Origin: Betaproteobacteria bacterium | GTDB taxonomy: Bacteria; Pseudomonadota; Gammaproteobacteria; Burkholderiales; Ga0077523 | Assembly (NCBI GenBank): GCA_016713305.1 | Contig: JADJPK010000007.1 | Coordinates: forward strand, 1 to 64,000 | Direction of reading: 5' to 3' | DNA: 64,000 nt | In this document: positions 30,926 to 43,100 of the stretch, in pieces | How the letters are laid out: the number at the start of each line of letters is the position of its first letter | How positions within the stretch are numbered: position 1 is the stretch's first letter | Notes under the pieces: model-generated | The model's database searches: none | What the model saw: the letters and a program-made list of their open reading frames with translations, nothing else | Told to the model about the DNA's origin: nothing | Made by a program: the position numbers and the translations under genes

Positions 30926-33900
30926 ATGGTCAGGCAACGGCTTCCCGCGAAACTCATTCGTCCACGTCTCCACGGCGCCGTGCCGCGGGTTCGCCTGTTC
31001 CGTCGCCTGGACGAGGCCCGGGAGCAGAATCGGGCGATCTGTGTGGTCGGTCCGCCCGGCGCGGGCAAGACGACGCTGGTGGCGAGCTGGCTCGACGCGC
31101 GCGATGCGCCGGGCCTGTGGTTCCAGATGGACAGCGGCGACGCGGACCTGCCGACGTTCTTTCACTTTCTCCGTGAGGCTGCAGCCGCCTTCAGACGGCG
31201 CGGCCAGGAACCGCTGCCATCGCTGACGCCCGAGTATCTGGCGGACCCGGAGAAGTTCGCCCGGCGCTTCTTCCGCAACCTCTTCGACCGGCTGCCGGCG
31301 GGTTCGGTGGTGGCGCTGGACAACTATCAGGAGGTCGATTCCGGCCAGTTGCTGCACCGCCTCGTGGCGGATGCCGTGGAGGAGCTTCCGCCCGAGATCG
31401 CCCTGGTGGCGATCAGCCGGCGTGATCCCCCGGAGACCTACGCGCGGCTCGTGGCGAATGAGCGGGTGGTGCGCGTGGACTGGGATCAACTGCGCCTGAC
31501 CGACGAGGAGGCGAGGGTGATCGCCTCGGACCGGATCGCGCTCTCCGAGACCGATTCCTCGCTGCTGAACGAACGTTGCGGCGGGTGGGTGGCCGGACTG
31601 ACCCTGATGATCGAGGGTTGCCGCAGAACCGGGCTCCAGACGGTGGATTTGCCGGAAGGGCGCGACGCCATCTTCGGCTACTTCGCCGATGTGATCTTCG
31701 AAAAGCTGGCGCCGCCGGTCCAACGCTTTCTTGCCGTGACGGCGCATCTGTCCCAGATTCCGCTCTCGGTCGCCCGGGACCTCACCGGCGTGAACGAGGC
31801 AGCGCAGATACTCGAGGATCTGTACAGGAGGCACCTGTTCACTCACCGGCGCCCGGGCGCCGAGCCCGTGTACTGGTACCACGCGCTGTTCCGCGACTTC
31901 CTCAAGGCCCGTGCTGCCGCTCTGGTCGACGCGGGAGAACTTCCTCGCCTGTTGAGCCGCGCCGGGCGGTTGCTCGAGGCGCACGGGAGCGACAACGACG
32001 CGTTCGAACTGTTTCGCGATGCCGGCGACTGGGCCGCGATCTCCGGACTGGTCGAGAGGCGATCGGCGCCACTTCTGGTGCAGGGTCGCAACAGGACCTT
32101 GCAGGAGTGGATCCTGTCGCTCCCATCCCCTACGCTCGATGAGTCGCCGTGGCTGCGCTACTGGCTGGGCGCCTCGGTGATGGCCATGGACCCTGCCGAT
32201 GCCCGCCAGCATCTCGAACGCGCGTTCGATCTCTTCTCCGGCGCCGGCGATATTCTGGGTCGTTCGCTGGCGGCGGCCGCCATCATCGAAGCCCACGTCT
32301 ACGAGTGGAGCGATTTCCGCCCGCTCCGTCGCTGGGTGGAGGCGCTGGGAGAAACCTTCGGACGCATTCATTTCCTCGGCAACTCGGCATTCGAGCAGAA
32401 GGTCACCTGCAGCTTTCTTCTCGGGCTGGTCTATGTCGCTCCGGGCCATCCGCTGCTGCCCGATTGCGTCGAGCGGGTCACGGCCATGCTGGACGAGGAC
32501 ATGGACGACAACGGCAAGCTCGGTGCGGCGATGAATCTCCTGGCCTACTGCAACCTGACCGCCGACGAGCGCAGGAGCCGGATCGCGGTCTCCCAGGGCG
32601 CGCTGCTCGCACGGGGCACGGCCATCGCGCCGATCGCCCGGATGTGGTGGCAGATGCGTCTGGGCTGGCACCTGGGCCTGGCCGGGCGCTACGAGGATTC
32701 GTTACACGCCCTCGACCTGGCCGAAGAGATCGGCATCGCCCACGGGTTCGACCGCACATTCGCGTTCCAATGTCTGATCCCCAACTACCGGTTCGTGTCT
32801 CTGCTGGGATTGCGAGACGTTCGCGGCATCAGGATCAACGCCCGGCGGATGATGGAATTCGGGTCTTCCGGAGGTCCGATGACGCGCTTCCAGAGCGTCT
32901 ACGGTCAGTTCTATTCCGCATGGGCCTCGGGTGACGAACGCGCAGCGGAAGCGCTGGGTGCCGATTTCATCGAGGCGGGCAGAGCATCCGGGATGGTCTG
33001 GCTGGAGGTGTATGCGCGAATGCACGACCTGGTTGCTTGCATCTGCGCCAGCGGACAGCGTGACACCCACGAACGCATCCAGTTGCTGCGCGCAATCCTG
33101 CGGGACACATGCTTCATCAGCGGTGGCATCGAAGTGGACCTGATCGAGGCGTCGGGCATGGTCTTGTGGGGCGATCGTGCCGCGGGACTCGCGTTGCTCG
33201 AGAAGGCGATGGCGAACTGGCGCGCCTTCGGAAGTCGGAGTTTGCATCAGTCGCTGTTCGTTTTCAGCCGGCTGATGTCCCGGATTCTCTCTGATGTGCT
33301 CGATGAAGGGATAGAGACGGAGCACGCCGCAGAGTTCATCCGGAGGATGCGCATCGTTCCTCCCCCGCTGGCTTCGGCACGGTGGCCCTGGGCGGTGCGG
33401 CTACGCACGCTGGGCGGCTTCGACCTGCGGATCGAGGGCGAGCCGCTGCGTTTCTCGGGCAAGGCGCCACGCAGGCCTCTGATGCTGCTCAAGGCGATCG
33501 TCGCGCTCGGATCGGTACGAGTGCCGGTCGCGCGGCTGATGGATGCCCTGTGGCCGGAGGAACCGGGAGATGCGGGGCGCAAGAGCTTCGACGTGACGCT
33601 CACGCGTCTGCGCAAGCTCCTCGAGCGCACCGACGCCATTCTCCTGAGCGACGAGGTCGTGAGCCTGAACCGGACGATCTGCTGGGTCGATGCGGAAAGT
33701 TTTTTCGAGAATACCCATGCCTCGGACGACTTGCCGCAACTTGAAGCGGCCTGCAGCCTCTACCGTGGCGAGTTCCTGCCCGAGGAGGCAGACGAACCGT
33801 GGAGCACGAGCCGCAGGGCGCTCCTGCGGAGCCGCTTCGCGGAGGCGGTGGAACGCATTGCTGAACTTGCGGAACGGGAGGGCCGCTGGGAGAAGGCACT

Positions 33901-34117
33901 GCAGTGGTATCGCAAGGGAATCGAAGCGGACGATCTGGCGGAGTCGTTCCACCAGGGGGTCATGCGCTGTCTCATCGCCCTGGAAAGGCCTGCGGAAGCG
34001 ATGCTGGCGTATCGCCGATTGAGACAACTGCTGTCGGTCGTGCTGGGCATGTCTCCAACGGGAAAGTCGCAGGAGCTCGCCCGCAAGGCGAGTTCTGAAT
34101 CCGTACACGATCCGTAA
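30926..34117 (+). CDS. Large STAND ATPase regulator with C-terminal winged-helix/BTAD domain
   Basis: A 1063-aa signal-transducing regulator. Residues about 20-300 form a MalT-like NTPase: Walker A is VGPPGAGKTT (42-50) and Walker B-like SVVALDNYQEV lies near 130. Residues about 330-800 are helical TPR-like repeats for ligand or protein binding. From about residue 819 (VRLRTLGGFDLRIEGEPLRF) comes an OmpR/SARP-type winged helix, then a BTAD helical domain to the end (LEAACSLYRGEFLPEEADEPW, MRCLIALERPAEAMLAYRRL). Placing a BTAD module at the C-terminus of a MalT-type ATPase instead of a LuxR helix-turn-helix is a recognised but poorly studied architecture. The inducer is unknown. It is followed closely by a small secreted protein gene. 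Confidence 0.87.
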   Translation: MVRQRLPAKLIRPRLHGAVPRVRLFRRLDEAREQNRAICVVGPPGAGKTTLVASWLDARDAPGLWFQMDSGDADLPTFFHFLREAAAAFRRRGQEPLPSLTPEYLADPEKFARRFFRNLFDRLPAGSVVALDNYQEVDSGQLLHRLVADAVEELPPEIALVAISRRDPPETYARLVANERVVRVDWDQLRLTDEEARVIASDRIALSETDSSLLNERCGGWVAGLTLMIEGCRRTGLQTVDLPEGRDAIFGYFADVIFEKLAPPVQRFLAVTAHLSQIPLSVARDLTGVNEAAQILEDLYRRHLFTHRRPGAEPVYWYHALFRDFLKARAAALVDAGELPRLLSRAGRLLEAHGSDNDAFELFRDAGDWAAISGLVERRSAPLLVQGRNRTLQEWILSLPSPTLDESPWLRYWLGASVMAMDPADARQHLERAFDLFSGAGDILGRSLAAAAIIEAHVYEWSDFRPLRRWVEALGETFGRIHFLGNSAFEQKVTCSFLLGLVYVAPGHPLLPDCVERVTAMLDEDMDDNGKLGAAMNLLAYCNLTADERRSRIAVSQGALLARGTAIAPIARMWWQMRLGWHLGLAGRYEDSLHALDLAEEIGIAHGFDRTFAFQCLIPNYRFVSLLGLRDVRGIRINARRMMEFGSSGGPMTRFQSVYGQFYSAWASGDERAAEALGADFIEAGRASGMVWLEVYARMHDLVACICASGQRDTHERIQLLRAILRDTCFISGGIEVDLIEASGMVLWGDRAAGLALLEKAMANWRAFGSRSLHQSLFVFSRLMSRILSDVLDEGIETEHAAEFIRRMRIVPPPLASARWPWAVRLRTLGGFDLRIEGEPLRFSGKAPRRPLMLLKAIVALGSVRVPVARLMDALWPEEPGDAGRKSFDVTLTRLRKLLERTDAILLSDEVVSLNRTICWVDAESFFENTHASDDLPQLEAACSLYRGEFLPEEADEPWSTSRRALLRSRFAEAVERIAELAEREGRWEKALQWYRKGIEADDLAESFHQGVMRCLIALERPAEAMLAYRRLRQLLSVVLGMSPTGKSQELARKASSESVHDP

Positions 34118-34144
34118 GGCCGCTGACGTGAATCTGTCCCGCGT

Positions 34145-34160
34145 GCGGCGATGTCGCCGC
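34145..34160. promoter_or_regulatory. Palindrome before the secreted-protein gene
   Basis: GCGGCGA-TG-TCGCCGC is a perfect 7-bp inverted repeat 20 bases upstream of ATG 34180, just before the ribosome-binding site (CTGGAGG). It may be an mRNA hairpin or an operator; nothing distinguishes these by eye. Confidence 0.3.
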
Positions 34161-34179
34161 GTCAACTGGAGGCAGGGCC

Positions 34180-34671
34180 ATGAGGACATCCATCACCGCG
34201 ATCATCGCCGCGATCGTCGCCGTCACCGCATTTCCTGGAATCGCCTCGGCGGAGAAGGGCAGGTTCAGCGGGCACTGTGTGCTCGTGAGCACCAAGTTCA
34301 ACGAAGTGAAGGCGATGGACGGCCACCCCATGAAGAGCGCCATGTCCGGAGAGCTCGACGGCCTTGTTTTCGGGAATGGGGGCGGCGGCCGCCTCGATCG
34401 CCTGCTCGACAAGGCGCACTATCACGTGGCCTGGGTGGGCGACGGAGGCGGCGGAGGGTACTGCCTCAAGACGTTCACCAACAAGGACGGCCACAAGCTG
34501 TTCGCGCGCTGCGACTCCCAGGGGACCCCGACGGGAAGCGCCGGGGTGATCACCCTGCTCGGCGGCACCGGTCCGTTCACGGGCATCAAGGGCAAGGGCA
34601 AATTCAACTTCGTCAGCGTCACTCCCGCGGTGGCCTGGGACGACATCGAGTGGGAGTGGGAAACGCCGTGA
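34180..34671 (+). CDS. Small secreted beta-barrel-like protein
   Basis: A 163-aa exported protein with signal peptide MRTSITAIIAAIVAVTAFPGIASA (cut before EKG). The mature chain is Gly-rich and beta-predicted; the LLGGTGPFTGIKGKGKFNF block is like the closing strands of allene-oxide-cyclase-like or DUF3224 barrels (GTGxFxGIxGxG), so a small calycin-type barrel is the best guess. Three Cys are present. It starts 62 bases after the STAND-BTAD gene and may be its target or partner. Its stop overlaps the GTG start of the next small gene. Confidence 0.75.
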   Translation: MRTSITAIIAAIVAVTAFPGIASAEKGRFSGHCVLVSTKFNEVKAMDGHPMKSAMSGELDGLVFGNGGGGRLDRLLDKAHYHVAWVGDGGGGGYCLKTFTNKDGHKLFARCDSQGTPTGSAGVITLLGGTGPFTGIKGKGKFNFVSVTPAVAWDDIEWEWETP

Positions 34672-34868
34672 GCAGCGAGCCGTCGCGGGACTGTTACGTG
34701 ATCCGCGTCTATCGGCGCAGCGACGAGCCGGGCCGCGAGGTCGCCGGCCTCGTCGAAGTGCTTGCGCGGGGAGAGTCGGTCGCGTTCAACGGCAGTGAAG
34801 AGTTATGGGCAGTTCTGAAAGAAGCACCGGAACGGACGAGGCGCCGTTCCGGTTCGGCAGATTCGTGA
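34668..34868 (+). CDS. 66-aa conserved-looking small protein
   Basis: A short frame from GTG 34668, which overlaps the previous stop (GTGA). It encodes a compact domain: YVIRVYRRSDEPGREVAGLVEVLARGESVAFNGSEELWAVL. The pattern of an RVYRR strand, an AGLVEV strand and a terminal ELWAVL helix is seen in small proteins encoded near BTAD and response-regulator genes in betaproteobacteria (recollection, not a search). Translational coupling to the secreted protein gene and its domain-like composition argue that it is real. It is cytoplasmic, function unknown. Confidence 0.6.
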   Translation: MSSEPSRDCYVIRVYRRSDEPGREVAGLVEVLARGESVAFNGSEELWAVLKEAPERTRRRSGSADS

Positions 34869-34899
34869 TCGGTGTCTGGCGCGTCGCCGGCGTCCGGCG

Positions 34900-36117
34900 T
34901 TAGCGCGCGGCGGGGTCCGGGGCGAACAGGGGGAGCGTGCCCCGTTCACGCGCCACGGACCTCCGGTGGCTGACTTCCGCGCCTGGCGCCGCAGCTTCCT
35001 CGCGGCGCACGACCGCGCCGACCCGCACGCCCAGCAGCCGCAGCCGCCGGTCCAGCGGCACCCGCTTGAGACACTCGCCGGCCACGCGCCGGATCTCCCT
35101 CGCATCGCCGGTGTAGTGATCGATGCTGCGGTCGCGCGTGACCGTCTTGAAGTTGTCGTAGCGGAGCTTGAGTCCGATGGTGCGCCCGACGTATCCCTTG
35201 CGGTCGAGGTCCGCGGCCACCTGTTCGCACAGCCACGTGAAGAGGGTGCCGAGCTTCTCGCGGTCGTTGCGCGGATGCAGATCGTGCTCGAACGTGGTTT
35301 CGCGGCTGAACGATTTCGGTTCGCTGTGGGTGACGACCGGCCGGTCGTCACGGCCGTGGGAGGCCTCGTGCATCCAGCGGCCATAGCTCCGGCCGAAGTG
35401 CTCGGCGAGGACTTCCGGAGGAGTGCCGGCCAGTTCCCCGATCGTGCGGATGTCCATCCGTTCCAGCTTCGCCGCGGCCTTGGGGCCGATGCCGTTGATG
35501 CGCCGCGCCGGCAGGGGCCAGATGACCGCGGGGATGTCCTCGGCCGTCACCACCGTGAGGCCGTCGGGCTTGTCCAGATCGGAACAGATCTTGGACAGCA
35601 GCTTGTTCGGTGACAGTCCGATGGAGCAGGAAAGCCCCGTGGCCGAGCGCACGCGTTCCTTGATGGCCCGCGCGACGGAACGTCCGCCGTCGTGGGATCC
35701 TGCTGCCGCTTGCGTGAGGTCGATGTAGATCTCGTCGATACCGCGATCCTCGATGAGCGGGGCGAGTTCCGCGACGGCCGCCTTGAACAGCCGCGAGTAC
35801 TTGCGGTACTCGTCGAAATCCACGGGCAGGAGGACCGCGTCGGGACACAGCGCGGCGGCTTTCATGAGGCCCATGCCGGAGTGCACGCCGAAGGCGCGGG
35901 CGGCGTACGTGGCCGTGGTGATGACGCCACGACCCGCGTAGTCGCGCAACACGGCGAACGCACGCTTTCCGTCCCCGCCCGCCGTGGGTTGATGGCGTCT
36001 CCCGCCGCCGATCACCACGGGTTTCCCCTGCAGCTCCGGATATCGCAGCAGCTCGACCGACGCGTAGAACGCGTCCATGTCCAGATGAGCGATGAGGCGC
36101 CCGGACGGAGCGTTCAT
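34900..36117 (-). CDS. dinB: DNA polymerase IV (Y family)
   Basis: A 405-aa translesion polymerase. The palm carboxylates are in IAHLDMDAFYASVE (Asp13 region) and EDRGIDEIYIDL; the nucleotide-selecting loop and thumb HhH (INGIGPKAAAKLERMDIRTIGEL) and the little-finger region (FSRETTFEHDLHPRND, YTGDAREIRRVAGECLKRV) follow. The C-terminal LPLFAP, near the end, resembles the beta-clamp binding QLxLF-type motif (here TLPLF). The insertion RRHQPTAGGDGKRAF after VVIGG is longer than in E. coli DinB. No LexA box was identified upstream. It lies 10 bases after the reductase gene on the same strand. Confidence 0.9.
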   Translation of the reverse strand: MNAPSGRLIAHLDMDAFYASVELLRYPELQGKPVVIGGGRRHQPTAGGDGKRAFAVLRDYAGRGVITTATYAARAFGVHSGMGLMKAAALCPDAVLLPVDFDEYRKYSRLFKAAVAELAPLIEDRGIDEIYIDLTQAAAGSHDGGRSVARAIKERVRSATGLSCSIGLSPNKLLSKICSDLDKPDGLTVVTAEDIPAVIWPLPARRINGIGPKAAAKLERMDIRTIGELAGTPPEVLAEHFGRSYGRWMHEASHGRDDRPVVTHSEPKSFSRETTFEHDLHPRNDREKLGTLFTWLCEQVAADLDRKGYVGRTIGLKLRYDNFKTVTRDRSIDHYTGDAREIRRVAGECLKRVPLDRRLRLLGVRVGAVVRREEAAAPGAEVSHRRSVARERGTLPLFAPDPAAR

Positions 36118-36127
36118 TGCCGTGGTC

Positions 36128-37270
36128 TCAGGCCTTCGCCGCGGTGAACAGCCAGCGGGGCGCGCTGCGGATCATGCTCCGGAGGCAATCGCGATAGCTC
36201 ACGTCCCCGGTGATGATGCCGGCGAACTTGCGCTGGCCCCGGGGATTCATGGCGAGGTGGCGAAACGAGAACCGCGGAAACGCGAAATAGGCACGGCCAA
36301 TCCAGTTGGAGATGGTGAGTTCCGGCGCCAGCGTCTGTTCCATGGCGGCGCGGTAACGGGCTGCCGCATCGCTGCCGCCGTTCGCGGCCTCGAGCAGCGC
36401 ACGCGCTGCGAGGTCGCCGCTGCGCATGGCGTAGTAGATGCCTTCGCCGTAAACCCCTTCGACGCAGCCGGCCGCATCGCCGACGAGGATCGTGCGGCCG
36501 AGGGCCAGGGGGCGGGAACGGTCGAACAGCGGGATCGCATAGCCGAGCCGCGCCAGCGGTTGGGCACCGCGCAGATCACCGTGCAGGCCGAGAAAGGCAT
36601 CGAGCTGGGCGGGCAGCTGCCTCGCGCCCAGCGGGGAATAGATGCCGACGTTGAGGTGATCGCGCTTGGGAAAGATCCAGCCGTAGCCCCGGCTCATCCC
36701 GCCGAGATCGAACAGGGCGCGGTCGCGATAGCGGTCGAGAACGGACGGGGACACGCGAAGCAGCAGCTCCACGGACGGCACCTGCCGCACGGAGCCTCCG
36801 CCCATCATCCGCTTTCGCACCTGGCTGCCCACGCCGTCCGCCCCGACGAGATGGCGGCACCGGAAGATTCCCGCCGACGTTTCCACGCTCACCCCATCGG
36901 CGGTCTCTTCCGCGCCGATGAATCGCGTACCTTCCAGGACCGAGGCACCGGCACTGCGTGCGCGTTCCGCGAGCCAGGCATCGAATTCCTCGCGCACGGT
37001 GGTGCATGCGCCGGCTTCCTGCAGGTCCACGTCCACCGAGAGTTCATTGCCGTAGGTGAGCGTGGCCCGGCGTACCCCGTTGTGGACGATGGGGGACAGA
37101 TCGAAGTCCACGAGCCTGAAGACCTTGCGGGACAGGGCCCCGCCGCAGACCTTCGGGCGCGGCATGGCGGCTTTTTCCAGGAGCAGCACCGACGCCCCTG
37201 CGCGAGCCAGCCGGTACGCGCAGAAGCTGCCCGCCGGTCCCGCGCCCACCACGATGGCGTCGTGGATCAC
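36128..37270 (-). CDS. Geranylgeranyl-reductase-family flavoprotein
   Basis: A 380-aa FAD-dependent monooxygenase-fold protein of the geranylgeranyl reductase group. FAD motifs are DAIVVGAGPAGSFCAYRLARAG at the N-terminus, the LVGADGVGSQVRKRM middle motif and ILVGDAAGCVEGVYGEGIYYAM near 270. RPKVCGGALSRK with its Cys is characteristic of the GGR/Lpt-type branch. In non-photosynthetic bacteria these enzymes reduce or hydroxylate lipids or isoprenoids, or other unknown substrates. The start is GTG 37270. It lies 78 bases downstream of mutS and 10 bases before dinB. Confidence 0.85.
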   Translation of the reverse strand: MIHDAIVVGAGPAGSFCAYRLARAGASVLLLEKAAMPRPKVCGGALSRKVFRLVDFDLSPIVHNGVRRATLTYGNELSVDVDLQEAGACTTVREEFDAWLAERARSAGASVLEGTRFIGAEETADGVSVETSAGIFRCRHLVGADGVGSQVRKRMMGGGSVRQVPSVELLLRVSPSVLDRYRDRALFDLGGMSRGYGWIFPKRDHLNVGIYSPLGARQLPAQLDAFLGLHGDLRGAQPLARLGYAIPLFDRSRPLALGRTILVGDAAGCVEGVYGEGIYYAMRSGDLAARALLEAANGGSDAAARYRAAMEQTLAPELTISNWIGRAYFAFPRFSFRHLAMNPRGQRKFAGIITGDVSYRDCLRSMIRSAPRWLFTAAKA

Positions 37271-37348
37271 GGTCCGAGGCTTCCTCGCGGATTCCGCTCA
37301 CGGCACGGTCCCGCCAGTCCGTCGGCCCGGCGCCGCCGGCCGTGCGCG

Positions 37349-39922
<2,574 letters not shown>

Positions 39923-40180
39923 GCGGTCCTGCGACGGAGGGTCGAATCGTTCCAAGGGGGTCTCGTGGGCATCGGCGCAGCGTGCCGCCGGGCCGCCGGA
40001 AGAGCGGCGGACGGTTCGCTCGCGCCGTCGGATTATCGCCGACCTGCCGCATGCCGGCGCACCGGGCTCCCCCGGCATGGCGCCGCGCGGGGCGAGCGGG
40101 ACAGCCAGGACCCGCCTGGCCGGAGCCGGAGCGGACGTGGTGACCGTCTGCCGGAGCCGGCTAGGATGCGAGCGGGAACG

Positions 40181-43100
40181 TCAGCCGGGAAGCCGCGCGA
40201 TCTCCGCCATGGGCATGGGCTTGCCGAAGAGAAAGCCCTGCAGCTCGTCGCACTTGAGCAGGCGCAGGAACTTCGCTTCCTCCTCCGATTCCACGCCCTC
40301 GGCGATCACGTCGAGTTCCATGGAGTGGGCGAGCGAGATGATGGTGGATACGATGGTCATGCTCTCCGGCGACTGCGTCATCGTGTGGATGAACGAACGG
40401 TCGATCTTGAGCGTGTGGATGGGCAGGCGCGCGAGATAGGCCAGGGACGAATAGCCGGTGCCGAAGTCGTCGATGACGATGCGCACACCCATCTCCCCCA
40501 GCGCGGCGAGCTTGACGATGTTCGCGTCCACGTCGCGCATCACCATGCTCTCGGTCAACTCCAGGTCGATGAGATCGCCGCCCGCTCCCGTCTCGGCCAG
40601 CAGCGAGCCCACCGACTCCACGAAGTCGCGCTGCTGCAACTGGAGGGCGGACACGTTCACGGCGATGCGCGGCACCGGCCTGCCCTGCCGTGCGAGCCAG
40701 CGCGCATCCTCGATGGCACGCCGGAGCGACCACAGACCGACGTCGACGATGATTCCGGTTTCCTCGAGTACCGTCACGAACTGGGCCGGCATCTGCAGTC
40801 CCCGCTCGGGATCGTTCCAGCGGATGAGCGCCTCGAGGCCCTTCAGCTGGCGGGTGAGAGTATCCACCTTCGGCTGGTAATGCAGGACGAACTGCTGCTG
40901 CTCGAGCGCGCGGCGCAGGCGGTTCTCCAGCAGAAGGGTGCCCACCGGGCGCCGGCTCATGTCGGGCTGATAGAGGACGCATCGCTCGCCGGCCGACTTC
41001 GCGCGGGCGAGGGCAGCTTCGGCCAGACGTGTCAGCGTCTGCGCGTCCTCCGCATCTGCGGGAAACATGGCGATGCCCGCGTGGGTCGTGACGGCGATGC
41101 TCTCGCCGGCGACTTCGACCGGCCGGGCGTGCAGGTGTTCCTGGACGGCCAGAACCGAACCCAGCGCCTCGCTGCTGCCCGAGATATCCGGGATGACACC
41201 AGCGAAGAAATCGATGCCCAGCCGCGCCATGCACTCGGAGTCGGGCCAGCGTTCGACGAAGCGCGCGGCGAACTCGCGCAGGAACTGGTCGCCTGCGACC
41301 CGTCCGAAGGTGTCGTTCACCTGGTGGAAGCGGCGGATATCCATGACGGCCACGGCCAGGGCGACACCGCGGCGGCGGGCGCCGTGCAGACTCTGCTCGA
41401 GGCGGTCCATCAGTTCCTTGCGATTCGGCAGGCCGGTCAGCACGTCGAAGCGCGCGAGATAGTCCAGGCGGTCCGCCTTGTCGATGGACACGAGTGCGAA
41501 GGCGATGTCGCCGGCCAGTTCCCGCAGAAGCTCCAGTTCACCGTCGTTGAAGAAGTCCGGTTCCGGGGCGCCCAGGCACAGGACGCCCAGCACACGATCC
41601 TCCGCGACGAGGGGCAGGGCGATCATCGAGCGCGCGGCAGCGGATGCCGTGGCGTGTTCTTCATCGAGGTCGACTTCATTGTCGATCGCCACCTCTCCTG
41701 TCAGGACAGCGGTACGCACGAGGTGCGCGCCCACCGGTTCCTCGACCGGATGCGGCAGGTCCCGCAGGGCATCGGCGAAGTCCTCGGAGGCGAAGAATGC
41801 GGGTGTCACCTTGCCGGTGGCCGCGTCGAACTCGCTGATGCACGCGAAGAGAAAGCGGCCCTTGGTCACGGCAATGCGGCAGGACTCCTCGAACAGGGTC
41901 GTCCGGCTGCGCACGCGCACGATCAGCGAGTTGATCTGGCTCAGCACGCTGTAGATCCGGTTGAGCCTCGCGATGTCGACCTGCTGGGCCTTGCGCTCGA
42001 GGAAGTGGCCGATCAGATTGCCGATGGCCGCCAGTGCCTGCATCAGTTCGGGGTCCTCGTCGCGGCGCTCGCCGGAGAACAGGTCGATGACACCGATGGG
42101 ATGGCCGCTCTGCGTGATCGGAAAGGCCACCGCCGAGCGCAGCCCGGCCGCGAGCCCCGCCTCGGAACGGGGCGAGGGCGGGATGCACCACAGATCGTCG
42201 ACCCAGACCGGTTCCTCGCGGCTCCACGCGATTCCCGGCATGCCCTGGCCGACCGGGAAGCTCGCCTGCCGGCTCGTCTCGGCAAAATGCGCGAAGCGCC
42301 CGGAGCCGTCCGTCCATGCGCCGAGGCACCGTATCCGGCCTTCCTTGGGATTGACCTGCCAGACGGTGCCGGCGTCGAACCCCAGTGATCGGCACATGGC
42401 GTCGAGCAGCGGCGCCGCCGCGTGCGCCAGATCGTCGGCATCGGCGAGCACGCGCGACACCGCGTATTGCGCGGCCAGCCTTTGCTGCGTGAGAGTCAGG
42501 GCGCGCGTCTCGGCCTCGAGCGCCAGCGCATGCTGCCGCACCTTGCGAAACAGGCTGCCGTTCTCGTAGATCCGGCCGACCTGCCGGCCGAGGATGTCGA
42601 GGAGATGCTCGTCTTCTTCGGTGAAACGGTCCGCGCCGACCTTGTCCAGCACGCAGATCCAGCCGTAGACGATCGTATGTGACGCGACGGGTCCGGCGAG
42701 GACCGCGCGGACGGGACCCAGTTCCGGTGCGAGCCCGACGGCTTCCGCCTTGCCTCCGGGATTTTCCAGCCGCTTCGCGCGCACACCGATGTCGGGGGTT
42801 CCGAGCGGGCCATCACCGCAGCCCGGACGTTGCAGCGCCGACCGGACCTCGTCGGCCAGGCCGCAAAACGCCACGTGGAGGTTTTCGCCGCCGTTCTTGT
42901 CCCGCACTTCGAGAACACCGATGCGCGCTCCGATGAGTTCTCTCGCACCCCGGCAGACACCGTCGAGGAGCCGGTCGGGTTCCTTCTCGGAGGCGAGCGC
43001 CAGATTGAGTTCGGTCAGCGCGGCCAGCCGTCTGCTCGCGTTGAGGTGTCCCCGCGTCTCCTCCGACAGCTTGTCGGTCACGAGACGCAGGTGTTCGCGG

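Noticed and set aside
39923..40180. A small gene between mutS and the EAL gene
   Set aside because: No frame with a ribosome-binding site or recognisable product; the sequence is GC-rich spacer.
40181..40870. Bifunctional cyclase/phosphodiesterase reading of the GGDEF-EAL protein
   Set aside because: The GGDEF signature is LGIDFF, lacking the residues needed for cyclase activity.
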